Notes: generated by a model not told the origin, from the letters alone. Counted from the stretch's first letter, positions 21,446 through 33,599 are shown. The stretch is 64,000 bases of DNA from Owenia fusiformis (GCA_903813345.2 CAIIXF020000006.1:28837936-28901935), one strand, 5' to 3'. Translations and numbers: made by a program.

Positions 21446-22805
21446 CTAATTGTCATATCCCTTCAGACGAGTATTTTCGACACGTTCCTCATTCGCCACA
21501 ATCATGGCACAAAACCGCTTAAAACGAATCTTTCCATTTCTGATATGTTCAGCATAATGCCTTAGTCTACATTTTCGGACACGACAACGTCCGAGATTCC
21601 AGTGAATAACTGAGTTTGAATAACTGAATACCGGTATTCTTAGACTTGTTTCTATATCACTGCTACCCACCTAATTACACAGACGTATCGTCGGTGTATC
21701 ATGGTGGAACTTCCTCCGGGACTAGGTTTCGGTAAGATTTTTTTATTTCCCGATATACACCTACTTATAAGTCACGTTGTGGATAATAATTTGGCTCGAA
21801 GTTAAGGAAGATAGTCTAGTTTGAGAATGTGTCGATGGTTTTAAGTTTTATATGTTAACAAAGACACAATTCACGTATTTAGTCCCTCGCTTTTCTTACA
21901 CTGACGATCGGCATTAATATTGCCAATATTACACTGATATTGGTCGTTCGTCAGTGTAAGAAAAGCGAGGGACTAAATACGTGAATTGTGTCTTTGTTAA
22001 CATATAAAACCTAAAACCATCGACACATCCTCAAACTAGACTATCTTCCTTAACTTCGAGCCAAATTATTATCCACAACGTGACTTATAAGTAGGTGTAA
22101 ATCGGGAAATAAAAAAATCTTGCCGAAACCTAGTCCCGTAGGAAGTTCCGCCATGATACACCGACGATACGTCTGTGTAATTAGGTGGGTAGCAGTGTAT
22201 ATTCTATAGACAACATACATGTATATCCTAACACAAAAATACTCACACAGGTGGGTTACCTTTGAACTCATACACGGTCATCAATACTTTTATTTGCCTA
22301 TGGCGGGCAGGGACCTGGCCTTTGTTGTTCAGGATGTTGCAGCACCAATGACTGTAAAACAAGCAAATAATAAAGAAATGCTAAAAAGCTTATCAAAGGA
22401 GAACTACTCGAGATAAAGGTATACGATCCCTTTTCACGTTTATGTTGTAAAGTGCACGAAGGAAGATGCTTCACATTTAGCGAGTAGTCATAAAATTATG
22501 TGATTTGATATTCACAGGTTGTATATCGGGACATAAAAGAAAGTGATGGAGGGGATAAAGCTGGCCAAATGTTACGTTTAAAGTGTTAACATGTGATACC
22601 TTTGCGCTGGAATGGCATATCCGACCAGCGACATTTTGAACATGAAAAATGTTGTAAGAACGAGAAGAGATTCGCAGAGTAAAGAAAAAAGAACGAGTAT
22701 AGACCTGTTATCTCCCTGTCGTTTCTGGATGTGGTGTTCTGCTTCAGCGATCACCATGGCAACCAGAGAAGCCAGCAACAGAACAAACACAACCTTACCT
22801 GCCAT
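21446..22805 (-). CDS. Secreted Cys-containing precursor, 'WCC-type' (127 residues predicted), family not recognised
   Basis: Predicted exons are 22805-22705, 22351-22247 and 21623-21446, with both introns in phase 2. Exon 1 encodes a signal peptide (KVVFVLLLASLVAMVIA, residues 4-20), a nine-residue propeptide ending QKR and then Gln. Across the join (AACAG|GTCTAT; acceptor tttgcttgttttacag) the mature chain reads Q-x5-W-C-C, the same spacing as in the gene at 15306-17921. Exon 2 ends at a strong donor (CCTGT|GTGAGT). Exon 3 is strongly basic, with C-x4-C (GRCRVRKCRLRHY) and one more Cys. Its acceptor is weak, so exon 3 is the least certain part. If intron 2 is not removed, the chain stops one codon beyond the exon 2 donor. 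A 540-bp foldback element sits in intron 2. A TATTTATT about 45 bases upstream of the ATG could be a weak TATA element. Confidence 0.45.
21662..22199. mobile_element. Near-perfect foldback element, arms about 250 bp
   Basis: The sequence from ACCCACCTAATTACACAGACG is repeated in reverse complement ending CGTCTGTGTAATTAGGTGGGT, with very few differences across both arms and a centre of about 60 bases (TAATATTGCCAATATTA region). High arm identity suggests recent formation or arm-to-arm gene conversion. Single-arm relatives are at 25498-25735 and 30251-30530. It lies inside the predicted second intron of the WCC-type gene. Confidence 0.9.
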
Positions 22806-22945
22806 TTGAAAATAGTTCTAGATTATGCATGGTAGGTCTACATCTAATAAATAGTTCAGGCTAAATGATCACTCTTACTCCTACATGTATACGTACACCT
22901 AATACGGATAATAGTGTTTAATGGTTTCTATACAATTTATTTTAA

Positions 22946-23028
22946 TACCCTTTGCATTCATTCGACTTCACTTCTTAAAAGAGAGCTTCGTCTTCGGTAG
23001 TTTATAACTAGGCTCTGCGCGCAGGGTA
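22946..23028. mobile_element. 83-bp MITE 'TACCCT...AGGGTA', copy 1
   Basis: It begins TACCCTTTGCATTC and ends GCGCGCAGGGTA, with the internal block CTTCACTTCTTAAAAGAGAGCTTCGTCTTC shared with copies at 29580 and 59596. The flanking 9-mers agree only partly (TTATTTTAA and TTACATTCA), consistent with an old target duplication. Confidence 0.7.
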
Positions 23029-23029
23029 T

Positions 23030-25070
23030 TACATTCAGGTTGTAACTATCATTGACTGTGACATCAGCCTTTTTAGAAGAAGATACGAATTGACACCTTG
23101 TTGGTAGTTACATGTCCAAAATTAAAAGTCAATGATTTTTAAGATATTTGCCAAAAACTGATTTTAACATGTTACGGATTGTGGGGCTGGTGACTAAAAA
23201 ATGTCCCGAGATACCACACGTTATGTACACGCATAAGAGTCATGCAATTCGTGATCACGAACATATCATGTCAATGATCATGCATGGCAATTGATGATTT
23301 TTTAAGACTTGAACTCTGGAAATAACTGCATTCAAAACGACCATGATCTACATAAGTATAGAGGTCCATGTGTCTAGAGTGGTCAAATGTCTTTTACCTC
23401 ATTTGACTAGAAAACATATTTTAATGTGATTCCATTCCATTTCCAATGCTGTTATTAGTAAATAATATTTGTAAATGTCCATACATTTTTATTCTGATAC
23501 TCAGACCATCTCTGTGCACGTTCTAGAAGGAAACTGAGAGAAGGTTGTGATATCTCACGATGATACATTTCCAGCGCGCTTGAAATACGAACAATATTAA
23601 AAGCAAGGCTACCTGTCATGCTGTAAGAGTCAGCGTTGTACACCGTGTCGCACTCCAAATGAATTGAACTTTGGAGAGATAAAATGTGCCTATCTGTCTA
23701 GAGATATATTTGATAATATAATTGATAATAAAAGTGTACGTAAATATGGATGAGTGCTGCAGGTTGTTGTAATTAGTGTTTTTTTATTTTTTCATTCAAA
23801 CATGACATGTACATGTTTTCAAAATTCTTAAAAAGCTAAGCGAGTTCAGTGATTTAACAACTTACGGCATCGTAGGCCCCTCCCTTGCTGTAAACTCCCC
23901 GAATCGCCCTTTGATCTTTCGACACTGACTAGTTCAATTCTTGTAAAAGCGATGTAACTTCATGATTGAAAGATGGCAAGATTCTGATTCTGATTCATCA
24001 GCAGAGTCTCTCTTTATCTAAAAGCTCTATTCCAATGGCTAGACTGTAGATCCTACAGTCTATTGAATGAAAATTAGATCATACATTGATCTAGCTATAC
24101 TTCCCTTTGATATAAAGATGGCACCTCAGATAATTCTGAATTTCCCATTCTCCAAGATGCATTGTATTGATTTTCGTCCTATCTCTGCGGATGGCTTAAT
24201 CGCTCTGTTTCTGTGACTGTAACATTGCGTATTAATATTTAGTGCGGTAAAATCATTACGCCGCGATTAATTCTAATATCTCGTAATGCTTTTAATATAT
24301 TTCACCAAATGATGGTATTTTTCACATTACTATTTGATATATTCCGGTTAATTGGCTAGCATCAGAAATCAGATCTGAGTACACGCTATGATAATTAATG
24401 CAGTAAGAACTAGATGCACTACAGGCTGCACTGGAGTTAACGCGCCTGATCCGATAAAACTAACAACATCAATCAAGTGTATAGGAAATACAACACAAGC
24501 ATTGATTTTCTCTAGAAACACAAAGGATTTTACAGAACAACATTATTTATACAGAACTGAAGGCATATGAATCTTTTTGACTGCTGAAAGTATACAGTGA
24601 CATTTGTACACATTAATATTTGCTCAATAATGTGTAATGGTACTATGTTTGTTAGATCCGCGAGACCTCAACTTGAATTAATTGAATCAGATCAACGTTG
24701 AGCTAGCAGCTCTAAACATAGTATCAGGGATGCCATATAAATGGAGAACTCAATACATGAATACGGATATAAGGAAGAGGATTGTCGACCAACATCATAA
24801 CTGAAGTAGGCTTGATCATCAGATATATACAACTGGGAGGTAATTGCATGTTATAACTACAACTTACACTGTATGTTCACGTCGTTGCTTAATTATCACC
24901 CATCCTATATATGTTAAACTATGTATACTTATATGCAGGAGCGGATCGGGGATAAAACAGCGATTGGAGAATAGACAAGTCATTGTAAACGATGGAACTT
25001 GATTCATATATATCATTAATATCATCCTTGTCCTTCATCGTCTATGAAATTACTTATCTTGTGTCGAAAA
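23030..25070. other. No recognised gene
   Basis: This is AT-rich sequence with short open frames that lack exon signals or recognisable protein. A 20-base string (TATCATCGTGAGATATCACA, minus strand, near 23550-23570) recurs near 39230, suggesting a small shared repeat fragment. I see nothing else that can be supported. Confidence 0.4.
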
Positions 25071-26171
25071 GGTGTAAAAGGGTAGGAGGTCCTCTCAAAT
25101 TATGGTCCTACTTTCCATTGATTTATATGGTGACCTAAATACAACTCTTTCCCTTATTATCGTATCCACAATCAGGGCCAGTAAGGGCCTTTCAGAAAAG
25201 GGACCATAATCCCCAGGGGACCATAATTTCTTTTACACCGTGAATGGTTACTTGGTCCCCTAGGGGCTCTATGTGTATTGCTAATCATTCCCCTTCCTCT
25301 GATCCTCCCCTGTTGATTTTGATTACGGAAAATGAAAGTAGAACTATAGTCTCTGTCACTATGACCCTTTAGCCTTTATACAACAGTCATTTGAGCCGTC
25401 AGCTGATTCAGTGCAGTTACAAGCAATGTGTATATAGACTCAGTTCTCAAGTTGTAAGCTTAATCAGAAGTGGTATAGTCACTGGTACTCACCTAGTTAC
25501 GCTAACGTTACGTCAGCGTAACAAGATGGAAGAACTTCCGGGCTTCGGTCTCGGTAAGATATTTTTATTTCTCGATTCTACACCACTTATAAGTCAAGTT
25601 GTGGACAATATTTTGGCTCAAAGTTAATGAACATAGTTTAGTTTGAGAATATGCAGGCGGTTCTATGTTTGGTATATTAACGAAGGCGCAATTCACATAT
25701 TTAGTCCCTCGCTTTTGTTACGTTGATATATTGTCACATTGGCAAAATCCATGAAGATCGATTGACGATTTTATTGACTGTGTTATTGGTTGCATTCACT
25801 TTGGGTCACCTTGTAATTTAAAGGTCATAACTACCCAAAAAGTCCGATAAATCGATTGTCCTAATTATTGCATTGTGACTTTACATATCATGTTAGAATT
25901 GTAAATCCAATGTTGATGATAAATGGTTTTACGAAAAAGACGACCCCACCGACCGGTCGTTTTTTCCACAAGTAGCCTCAAAACAGGGTTTGGGAAAATG
26001 TGTAAAAGACCGGTGTGAAAGAAATGATGGTCCCCCGGGGATTATGGTCCCCTTTCTTAACTGGCCCTGATTGCGTATAAGATAATGAGGGAAAGAGTTG
26101 TATTTAGGTCACCATATAAATCAATGGAGAGCAGGACCATAATTTGAGAGGACCTCCTACCCTTTTACACC
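25071..26171. mobile_element. Long-TIR DNA element (about 1.1 kb) carrying a second element inside
   Basis: The ends are exact inverted copies: GGTGTAAAAGGGTAGGAGGTCC at the left and its reverse complement at the right. Arms of about 165 bases (25071-25240 and 26011-26171) match throughout, including GGGACCATAATCCCC. The 770-base interior has no transposase frame. A copy of the foldback family sits at 25498-25735, probably a later insertion. Confidence 0.85.
25498..25735 (+). mobile_element. Single-arm relative of the 21.7-kb foldback family
   Basis: It opens with a short palindrome (GTTACGCTAACG...CGTCAGCGTAAC). It then follows the arm of the 21.7-kb element: GGAAGAACTTCCGGGC, CTTATAAGTCAAGTTGTGGA, TTTGGCTCAAAGTTAA and ATTTAGTCCCTCGCTTTTGTTACG. 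The 5' palindrome half and the 3' end match each other. Confidence 0.75.
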
Positions 26172-27046
26172 TGCCATATCATGCGTAAAAGACCGACAAT
26201 ATTTATAGCCTTAAATACATTTTCAACACATGTCAATCGTAGGCAACGTTTTACACCAATTTTGTTCTTTTCTATCAAGTTAAAATGGTTGAATCGAAAG
26301 GGAACACAACATGTGCTTTATTTAAAGGTTCCTGACCTGCCGGTTGCCAACCTATCGTTTCTACGGGAAATTACCCCATTTTTTACTGAAATTCAACACA
26401 GGCTCATATTTAATGAAAATTACGTATTTCTAGTAAAATAATTATTATCATACTGGTGACTGAACACGATGTAATGTTACGTGTGTTCTCAGGATCAAAA
26501 GCGACTAAACATTTAAGCACACCATTGCTATTTTTCATATTTAAAGTAGTTTTTACCAGATAGACTTTTAAGAAATCAAACACTTCTGTAAAAAGATGAC
26601 GACATGATTTCTAAGACGCACAATGTTAAGTGTGTTTTTTCTCATCATGATCTTAATAAGTGACTAACCAGAATATGAAATTGGTCTTATAACAACTTAG
26701 ACATCATTTAAAAATATGACACTAGACAACGACGATGTTACGATTTTCATATGCATTTTTATACAACCATGTCTTCATTTTGAAATGTAATGCATATAGT
26801 AAAACTGAAAATTCCGATCTACTACGTTTCATGAAACAGTTGTGTACACGTAATGCATTAACAAACTTGTTCTAGTGATTTTTATTTATTATTTCAGTGA
26901 CAGTTTTTCGAAACTAGACCATTTTCTTGGCAATAAATTCAACATTGGTACGTTGCCATCGTTTCCAAAACTATGTCACAATGACAATTGACATATAGTC
27001 TGACGCCTGAAGAGAATTCTGAACTCTGTCTATACCATCAACTGAT

Positions 27047-30000
27047 ATGGCTCCCGAGAAACAAAAGAAGGAAGACAACGTTAATACAGATACCACTTCA
27101 GAGGGCGACTCTAGTACTAGTGACACCCAGACCCCGGGGTATGACAACCTACCAATGCCATTAGATGGAGGCTATGGGTGGGTGATCGTATTTGCCTCGT
27201 TTGTGATACAAGCCCTGCAAGATGGTATCTGCAATTCATACGGTATATTCCTGGAGCATATAGTGGCCGAGTATGGTGGGGGACGAGGGAAAACGGCGCT
27301 AGCGGGTTCTTTGCTGGTCGGAGTATTTCTCATGATAGGTAAGAACGAAACAAATTACTCCAAATCCATTTACTGGTATTTGAGTTATCAACGATAACAT
27401 TTTTAATGACAAATTGTGGCCATTTTGATTAACAGTGGCCATCTTGAAAAATGTTCCTCGAGCAGAGTTCCTTTATTCATTATATTAATGAATATATAAA
27501 GCTGTCATCATGAAAATTTCCTCTCAAGCAGAACTCATTTGTCCCTAGGAATCAGCATATAAAATGTGAACCAAATCCGTCCGATGGTATTTGAGCTATC
27601 AAAGATTATGTTCTTTAACAAAAATGGTGGCCATTATGAAATTTGGCAGCCATCTTTCTGGACACGATATCTGAAAACTTCGTTGTCCTGAGGCATCAGT
27701 CTATAAAATTTGAACCAAATCTCTCCACTGGTATTTGAGTTATCAAAGATTACATTCTATTAAGAAAAATAGCGGCCATTTTGAAATTTAAAAGCTGTCA
27801 TCTTGGTTTCTGGTTAGCAGCAATGTAGTAATTCGCGGGGGCAAAAAAGGAGAGACCAGATTTTAAGTGAAATGAAAATTAAGGCCAATTGAAATAGTTG
27901 GAGTCGAACTATACCTGATTTCTGTTTCAGGACCTTTGGCAGGTATACTTGTGAATATATTTGGTTGCCGGCCAGTGGCTATGGCTGGTGGCCTCATAGG
28001 TGCATGCGCCTTTGCGCTCTCTACTCTTGCACCAGGGCTGGATGTTTTTATACTAATTTTTGGTGCAATAGGTGGTATGTATGCATCGATTTTATATTTA
28101 TTTATATGATAGAATATATTTGAGAGTATAGTTCATCTGAAACCTGAGCTAAAGTAATTTATTCAAAGTCAGAGTACGCGAGGGGAATGAATGATAAGAG
28201 TAAGTTAGGCCTACATAAAATAGGTAGTTAGTATATTAACTTAGAGAACTATATCTTGAACTCCATGTGAACCATTGATTTCTATCTCTAAATCAATGTT
28301 TCTCTTCCGCCCAAATTTTTAAGCTGTTTTATTTTCATTTCAGGAATCGGTCTGGGATTTGCGATGATTCCAAGCTTTCTTTGCGTCAGTTTCTACTTCC
28401 AAAAGAAACGATCCTTGGCGACGGGAATCATGAGTGCAGGAGGAGGTTTCGGCATGGTCGTGCTGTCGTTTGTCTTTGCAGAATCTCTGAACACGCTCGG
28501 TTGGAAAAGCTCAATGTTTATAGCTGCTGGCCTATATGCTCAAGTTATAGTCCTGGGGGCCTTATTGAGACCCCTTGAGCTCAATAAGAATGCCGATACA
28601 GTTTCAAAATCAGACTCTAGTGCCGGGAGCTCCGTTCAAAATGCGAACGACACAACACCCATGATCAGATCCGAGAGTCAAAACCATGGCGATGTACACC
28701 TTGAAAATACCATTTTTCCAAACAAATCATTATTTAGAACGCTCATGGAGAGGAAGGAGGGTGATTTCCTCAGCCCTATTCCAGATGAATCTCCCAAGTC
28801 AGATAAAGATACCCTCCAAAAAGATAGCGATATAGTAAAATTAACACAGTCTCTTCCAGATGTCTCTGTACGAAACTCGAAAAAGCAAAAATGGACAAAT
28901 TCGCAATGTGATCAAGACATAGGCCACCATAAAGAAAAGTTTCAAACAACAAAAAGTTCGAAGAGTCACTTTGATGGCCTGAACCATCCCTTTGTCCGAA
29001 AGAAAGAGGCCAGTCGTGCAAGAAATGAGAACATTCGACATATTGACAGGTCATTGACGCATCACCGAGCACAGAAACACCACATTACACCTTTATCAAG
29101 GAAAGATATATTTTATAGTGGTAGCGTTATGTCCCTTAAACAGTACAAAGCCCAACCGAACGAACTTGCCTATATCAAAAGCGTGACCACTCTGGTCTCA
29201 GAAGATGAGCCATATGATGACTTAAATGAACAAACTATGAAATGTATTCCTGGTGTGTTTAAACAAACTTGTTCACAAGTGTTTGACTTGTCCATTTTGA
29301 AAAATCTCCCATTTTTGCTGATCCTGTTGGCCAGCGTTATGATCCAACTTGGATATTTTATACCTATATACTACATAGTGGCGGTGTCAAGCAAGATAGG
29401 AGTGGAGAAGACTCAAACTGCTCTACTAGTCTCGCTAATTGGTAAGAGTAACGTGTTCTTATTTTAATTACGGCAACACGTGCAGGTAAATGAAAAATAA
29501 AGCAAAAAGCATTGAATAGAAGTCATATAAGTAAGACAAGAATGTTCCAAAGAATTCTCCAAATGTGTTGATTTTTGAGTACCCTTTGCATTCGTTTGAC
29601 TTCACTTCTTAAAAGAGAGCTTCGTCTTCTTCTTGTAGTTTAACTAGACTCTGCACGCAGGGTAATTTTTGAGACGTTTGATAAACGACAATTGAATCAG
29701 CGAAAAGTTGCATATGCAATAAAGTGCAAATGGCGCTTATCAATGACATCTAAACTACAATATTGCACATGCAGCTATAATCGCAAAATATATCGATATT
29801 TATTGGTCATGGTTGTGACGATGTATGTGTACCAGATGGGCATTACAGAAATACAAACTTCGTGAATTTCATAATAAAACGCGTTTATTGCGGGGCTGAA
29901 TAAACTCCAACGATAAGCCATGATGTAATTGCTACATGTAGTTTGCATTTGGTTGTCAGAATTAATTTGAGAAAAATGAAATATAATTTAATATGGTATT

Positions 30001-32464
30001 TTCAGGTATTTCAAATACAGTCGGTCGGGCGGGTGCCGGCTGGTTGGCAAATCTTCGACATGTGCGCCCACTCCATGTGAATAACATCTCCCTCATCTTG
30101 GTAGGTGCCATCACGATCTTTGTGCCATTCATCAACTCTTACGGACTCCTGGTGGCATATGCTGTTGCTTTTGGCTTACTTATAGGTAGATGTTTTCATT
30201 ATTACTTTTTATCACTAACATAGTGTACCATATTTACAAAAAATGGCCCCCACCTAGTTATAAAGACGTAGCATCTTTATAACAAAATGGATGAACTTCC
30301 GTATGAGAAAATTGTTATTTTCATAATTTTTTCACAAAGAATGAGGTCGATTTGTTTGGGGATATTTTACCCGCTATATTGCTTAAAAGCTGGCCAGTCA
30401 CGAGCAAATATATCCAGCAGCTCCAATAGTCGAATAAGAAGTTCTCACTTCAGCAGCCAAGACGTTATCTGGCGAATTTCATAACGTCTTGGTTACGTTT
30501 TGTTATAAAGACGTAACGTCAGAGGGGAACCAGTGTTATTTGGACGTTGATTGGAAAAGCAATCCATCAAGTCAACAGGTACAGTCCTCACCCATGTTAA
30601 GGATACAGTATATACAACGCTGCACTTATACCTACATGTAACTCTACATCAGTATCCATAAGAACGTCCACAGTATTTCCTGTTAAAGTTCCCGATCATA
30701 TGTGAACTTCTTTAAAAATGATCTCCGTCTGACTTAATATTTGAGACGTTTCGAAATAGAACTTAATAGAAAATGTAATATTTCTTTACGATTTTTCTGC
30801 ACAATCCAAAACCAAATTGTCCATGTGGGTTCCGGATCCAAAAGTACACTATTTAGGCCTCCTTGATGGATGATAGATAAACATTTCTCCAAGTTTCTCC
30901 CAACAAGCTGACCTTGACCCCGATCCTGTCTCCAGTTAATGTAAATTTAACTGGTCATGTAAGACTCCAGATTGAATTGACCTAAATCCTGACCTCGACC
31001 TTTAATCTTAAACAGTTTGACTATACTTTATCTTCATCTTTGATCGTTTGGTTAGTTGGTGATCAGTTTTTTGGTTGATTGTCTTGGTGGGTTGGTTTCT
31101 TGCTTGGTTGGTTGCTTCCTTACTTTGATGGTCATTTTTCTGGTTGGTTGGTTGGTTGCTTTATTGCTTGCTTGTTTGGTTACGCGCTTGCTTCGATTCA
31201 AGTTTTCAATTCAAGTTGGTACCATTGATGACTTTTCGAAATTTCAAAACGTCATAGAATCAAAACAATTCTGATATAATACCTCAAACGTTGAGTTCTT
31301 GTTGACCTACTTTCATGACTTTCTGGACACAATATCTGAAAATAGGTAAAAGTAATTAAAAAACGAATGGCTTATTTTCAAACCTTCTGTTTCTTGGCTA
31401 AAGGATAAAAAATACCAAAGAGAAATGTAGAATTAGGACAAAGATATAAATCGGCAAAATGTTGATTTGACCTAGATTTTGACCTTTGACCTAGATAAAA
31501 AAATTAACCTAATTTCCCATCAACCTGGGTTCATTTGTACGTTAACCATGCAAGCAATATGTTCAAAATCCGCCCTTACGGCAAACTGATCGCAATATAG
31601 CACCTAAGGTGTATATGTACAAAAACCTACGAAGCTAAAAATATTAAAATGTTCTTCATGGGTATAGTTTTAATTGCAGGCGCTTTTGTTCCAATCTCCG
31701 TGATATTCTTGGTCGAGTACCTAGGCTTAGAGAAGCTGACCAGTGCATTCAGCGTACTGTCTCTCATTAGAGGTGCATCCAGCATGGCAGGTCCACCAAC
31801 AGCAGGTACGTGCGTGAAAGCGGTGTTATTGTTAGACCATCATACATGTAGTTAGGTGTTTCGTGTGATTGATTAAATTCGTCGGAGACTCAGACTAATG
31901 CACTGGCAGAACAGAATTATGCCAACATTTCGAAAAGCTCATTGTTCTCGCATCACAGTTGAGGAAGATTGAAAGCCGTTATTCAAACTCGGTACTCCGT
32001 TGCCCGACGTAGACCAATTTCGTAACAATATTACTCATATTTTTGGAGACTAGAACTGCGCATGCTGAGGAAGCTTGAATACTACAATAATATTTGTAAT
32101 GACCATCTTCAAACGAAATACTTTGTCCAAAGAGAACCATAGAAATATTTTTACTAAACTGTTTCACTGCAGGCAACAGAGTATCGAGTTTGAATAATTG
32201 CTGCCAATCCTCCTTTCCCCACATAACAGTCATATTCTAAAAAACATATTATTTGTATTTCCAGGGGCAATATATGATGCAACCGGAAGTTATGAGGTGT
32301 CGTTCTACCTGGCAGGGGGGCTTTTCATCTCTGCTGGATTACTCCACTATCTTCTCCCAGCAGCCGACAGGATTACCAATAGCAACATGTCCACATCTGT
32401 AAAAGAACTGAACCTTGAAAATGGATTACCTATTATTGAAGAAGACAAAACCCCATTGAATTAA
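27047..32464 (+). CDS. Monocarboxylate transporter-like protein (SLC16 family), complete, six exons, 679 residues
   Basis: It is a proton-linked or facilitative carrier of monocarboxylates or related small molecules in a cell membrane; the substrate cannot be read from sequence. Exons: 27047-27338, 27931-28074, 28344-29441, 30006-30185, 31680-31805 and 32265-32464, all at GT-AG sites and all introns in phase 1. Family hallmarks are visible: DGGYGWVIVFASF at the first membrane segment, YFQKKRSLATGIMSAGGGFG at segments 4-5, and GISNTVGRAGAGW at segment 8. About 12 hydrophobic segments are present. A long hydrophilic loop of roughly 235 residues (about 226-463), rich in Ser/Lys/His, separates the two halves. 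It is longer than in MCT1-4 and closer to the MCT9/12/14 type. The start follows an acidic cytoplasmic tail. AATAAA signals are at 33174 and 33215. Introns contain a tandem repeat and mobile elements. Confidence 0.93.
27370..27810. repeat. Intronic tandem repeat, about 125-bp unit, three degenerate copies
   Basis: Three units share ACTGGTATTTGAG(T/C)TATCAAAGAT, a T-rich part and ATGGTGGCCATTNTGAAATT...GCCATC. The array begins only a few tens of bases after the first donor of the transporter gene. The GGCCATTTTGAAA motif is a common component of dispersed repeats in marine invertebrates. Confidence 0.75.
29580..29664. mobile_element. 85-bp MITE 'TACCCT...AGGGTA', copy 2, with 9-bp target duplication
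   Basis: The element TACCCTTTGCATTCG...CTCTGCACGCAGGGTA is flanked on both sides by the same 9-mer, ATTTTTGAG. This shows it is mobile and fixes its ends exactly. A 9-bp duplication is typical of Mutator-type transposases. It lies in intron 3 of the SLC16 gene. Confidence 0.85.
30251..30530 (+). mobile_element. Third relative of the foldback family (covarying terminal hairpin)
   Basis: It starts with the palindrome GTTATAAAGACGTAGCATCTTTATAAC, continues with AAAATGGATGAACTTCCG as in the other copies, and ends GTTATAAAGACGTAACGTC. The interior has diverged. The first 13 bases recur exactly at the 3' end (TTATAAAGACGTA). It is inserted in intron 4 of the SLC16 gene. Confidence 0.65.
31050..31190. 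repeat. Degenerate (TTGG)n/(GGTTGCTT)n simple repeat
   Basis: This is a run of TTGGTTGG-type sequence with imperfect units inside intron 4 of the SLC16 gene. The open frame through it is an artefact. Confidence 0.7.
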
Positions 32465-33599
32465 AGACACAATGACATACAGTTTTGAACAAGGAACAGC
32501 CAAGTCTGACTGACTGACAAATTACTGACATATTGCATGTGATGGGGATGCTGATGATAACCACAGAAGACATTTTGAAAAGTCTGGTAGTTAATTAATA
32601 TTATATATTGCCCATGGTCATTTGACGTCTGTAATGGTGGTTACTTGGAACAAAATGCACCAGAAATGTACCAGATGTACGGCATGATGTATTCGGTGAT
32701 AGATTTTAACAACCCAATACTGAACGTAACATTGCTTGGATGTAACTTTGTATCTGCTGCAGTAGACTTAAAATATTTACCACAAATGTATTTACAATGC
32801 AGTTTGCCTTTTAATCATCTCATGTACATGTACAGTCTATTATGGGTAATTGTCATATACAGTAACATGGGGGTTATCAACAGAAACTTCGTCATTACGA
32901 ATTCGTTTATCAATTGTTGTAACCATGGATACAATGATGTCACAGTTAGAGAACAATGGACTTTACAAATTCTTAACTTTATATGAAGTTTCTGTTAATG
33001 ACCCCCTGGTCATCTATTTATTCTCTATGGGGCTATATATCAATTGCTTATCATGACTTTGAATATGCATATCAGGTATTGCGTATTGTTGTATTTTATG
33101 TCTTCCATATATAAAAAGAGGGTCATACAATTTATTATGTACAGTATTACAGTACTGGTGGCATTGATGTATTAATAAATTGGGCATGAGTATATGACTA
33201 ATGCATGAGGCATTAATAAAAGCTTTTTTACAATATAGAATAATAGTGTACAGTATTTCTTCATTACAATTAAAACACGTACCAGACACGAGCCCGTAGC
33301 TCGTGCGAGCCCCCCCCCCCCCCAGATATCTCCTAAAAAAATTGACCTACCTTTTTGCTTTCTTGTTGGATTTTCTTATTAAACGACAAGCAAAAAACAC
33401 TAGGAGTACAACATTACTGTAAATGATCTACAAGTAATACCAAACATGCCAAAGTCACTGTAACGTCTCTTGATCATTGCCCCATAGTGTACATTGGAAA
33501 ATAGTCTAACGTTACCCTTAACCATGCTCCAGAATTTAATCACAACATTACTAATATCAAAGCTTAAATTACATTTAGCTTTCTCATACTCCTGCTGTA

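Noticed and set aside
32645-33056. 113- and 68-codon frames after the SLC16 stop
   Set aside because: They lie in the probable 3' UTR before the AATAAA signals and have no domain or splice support.
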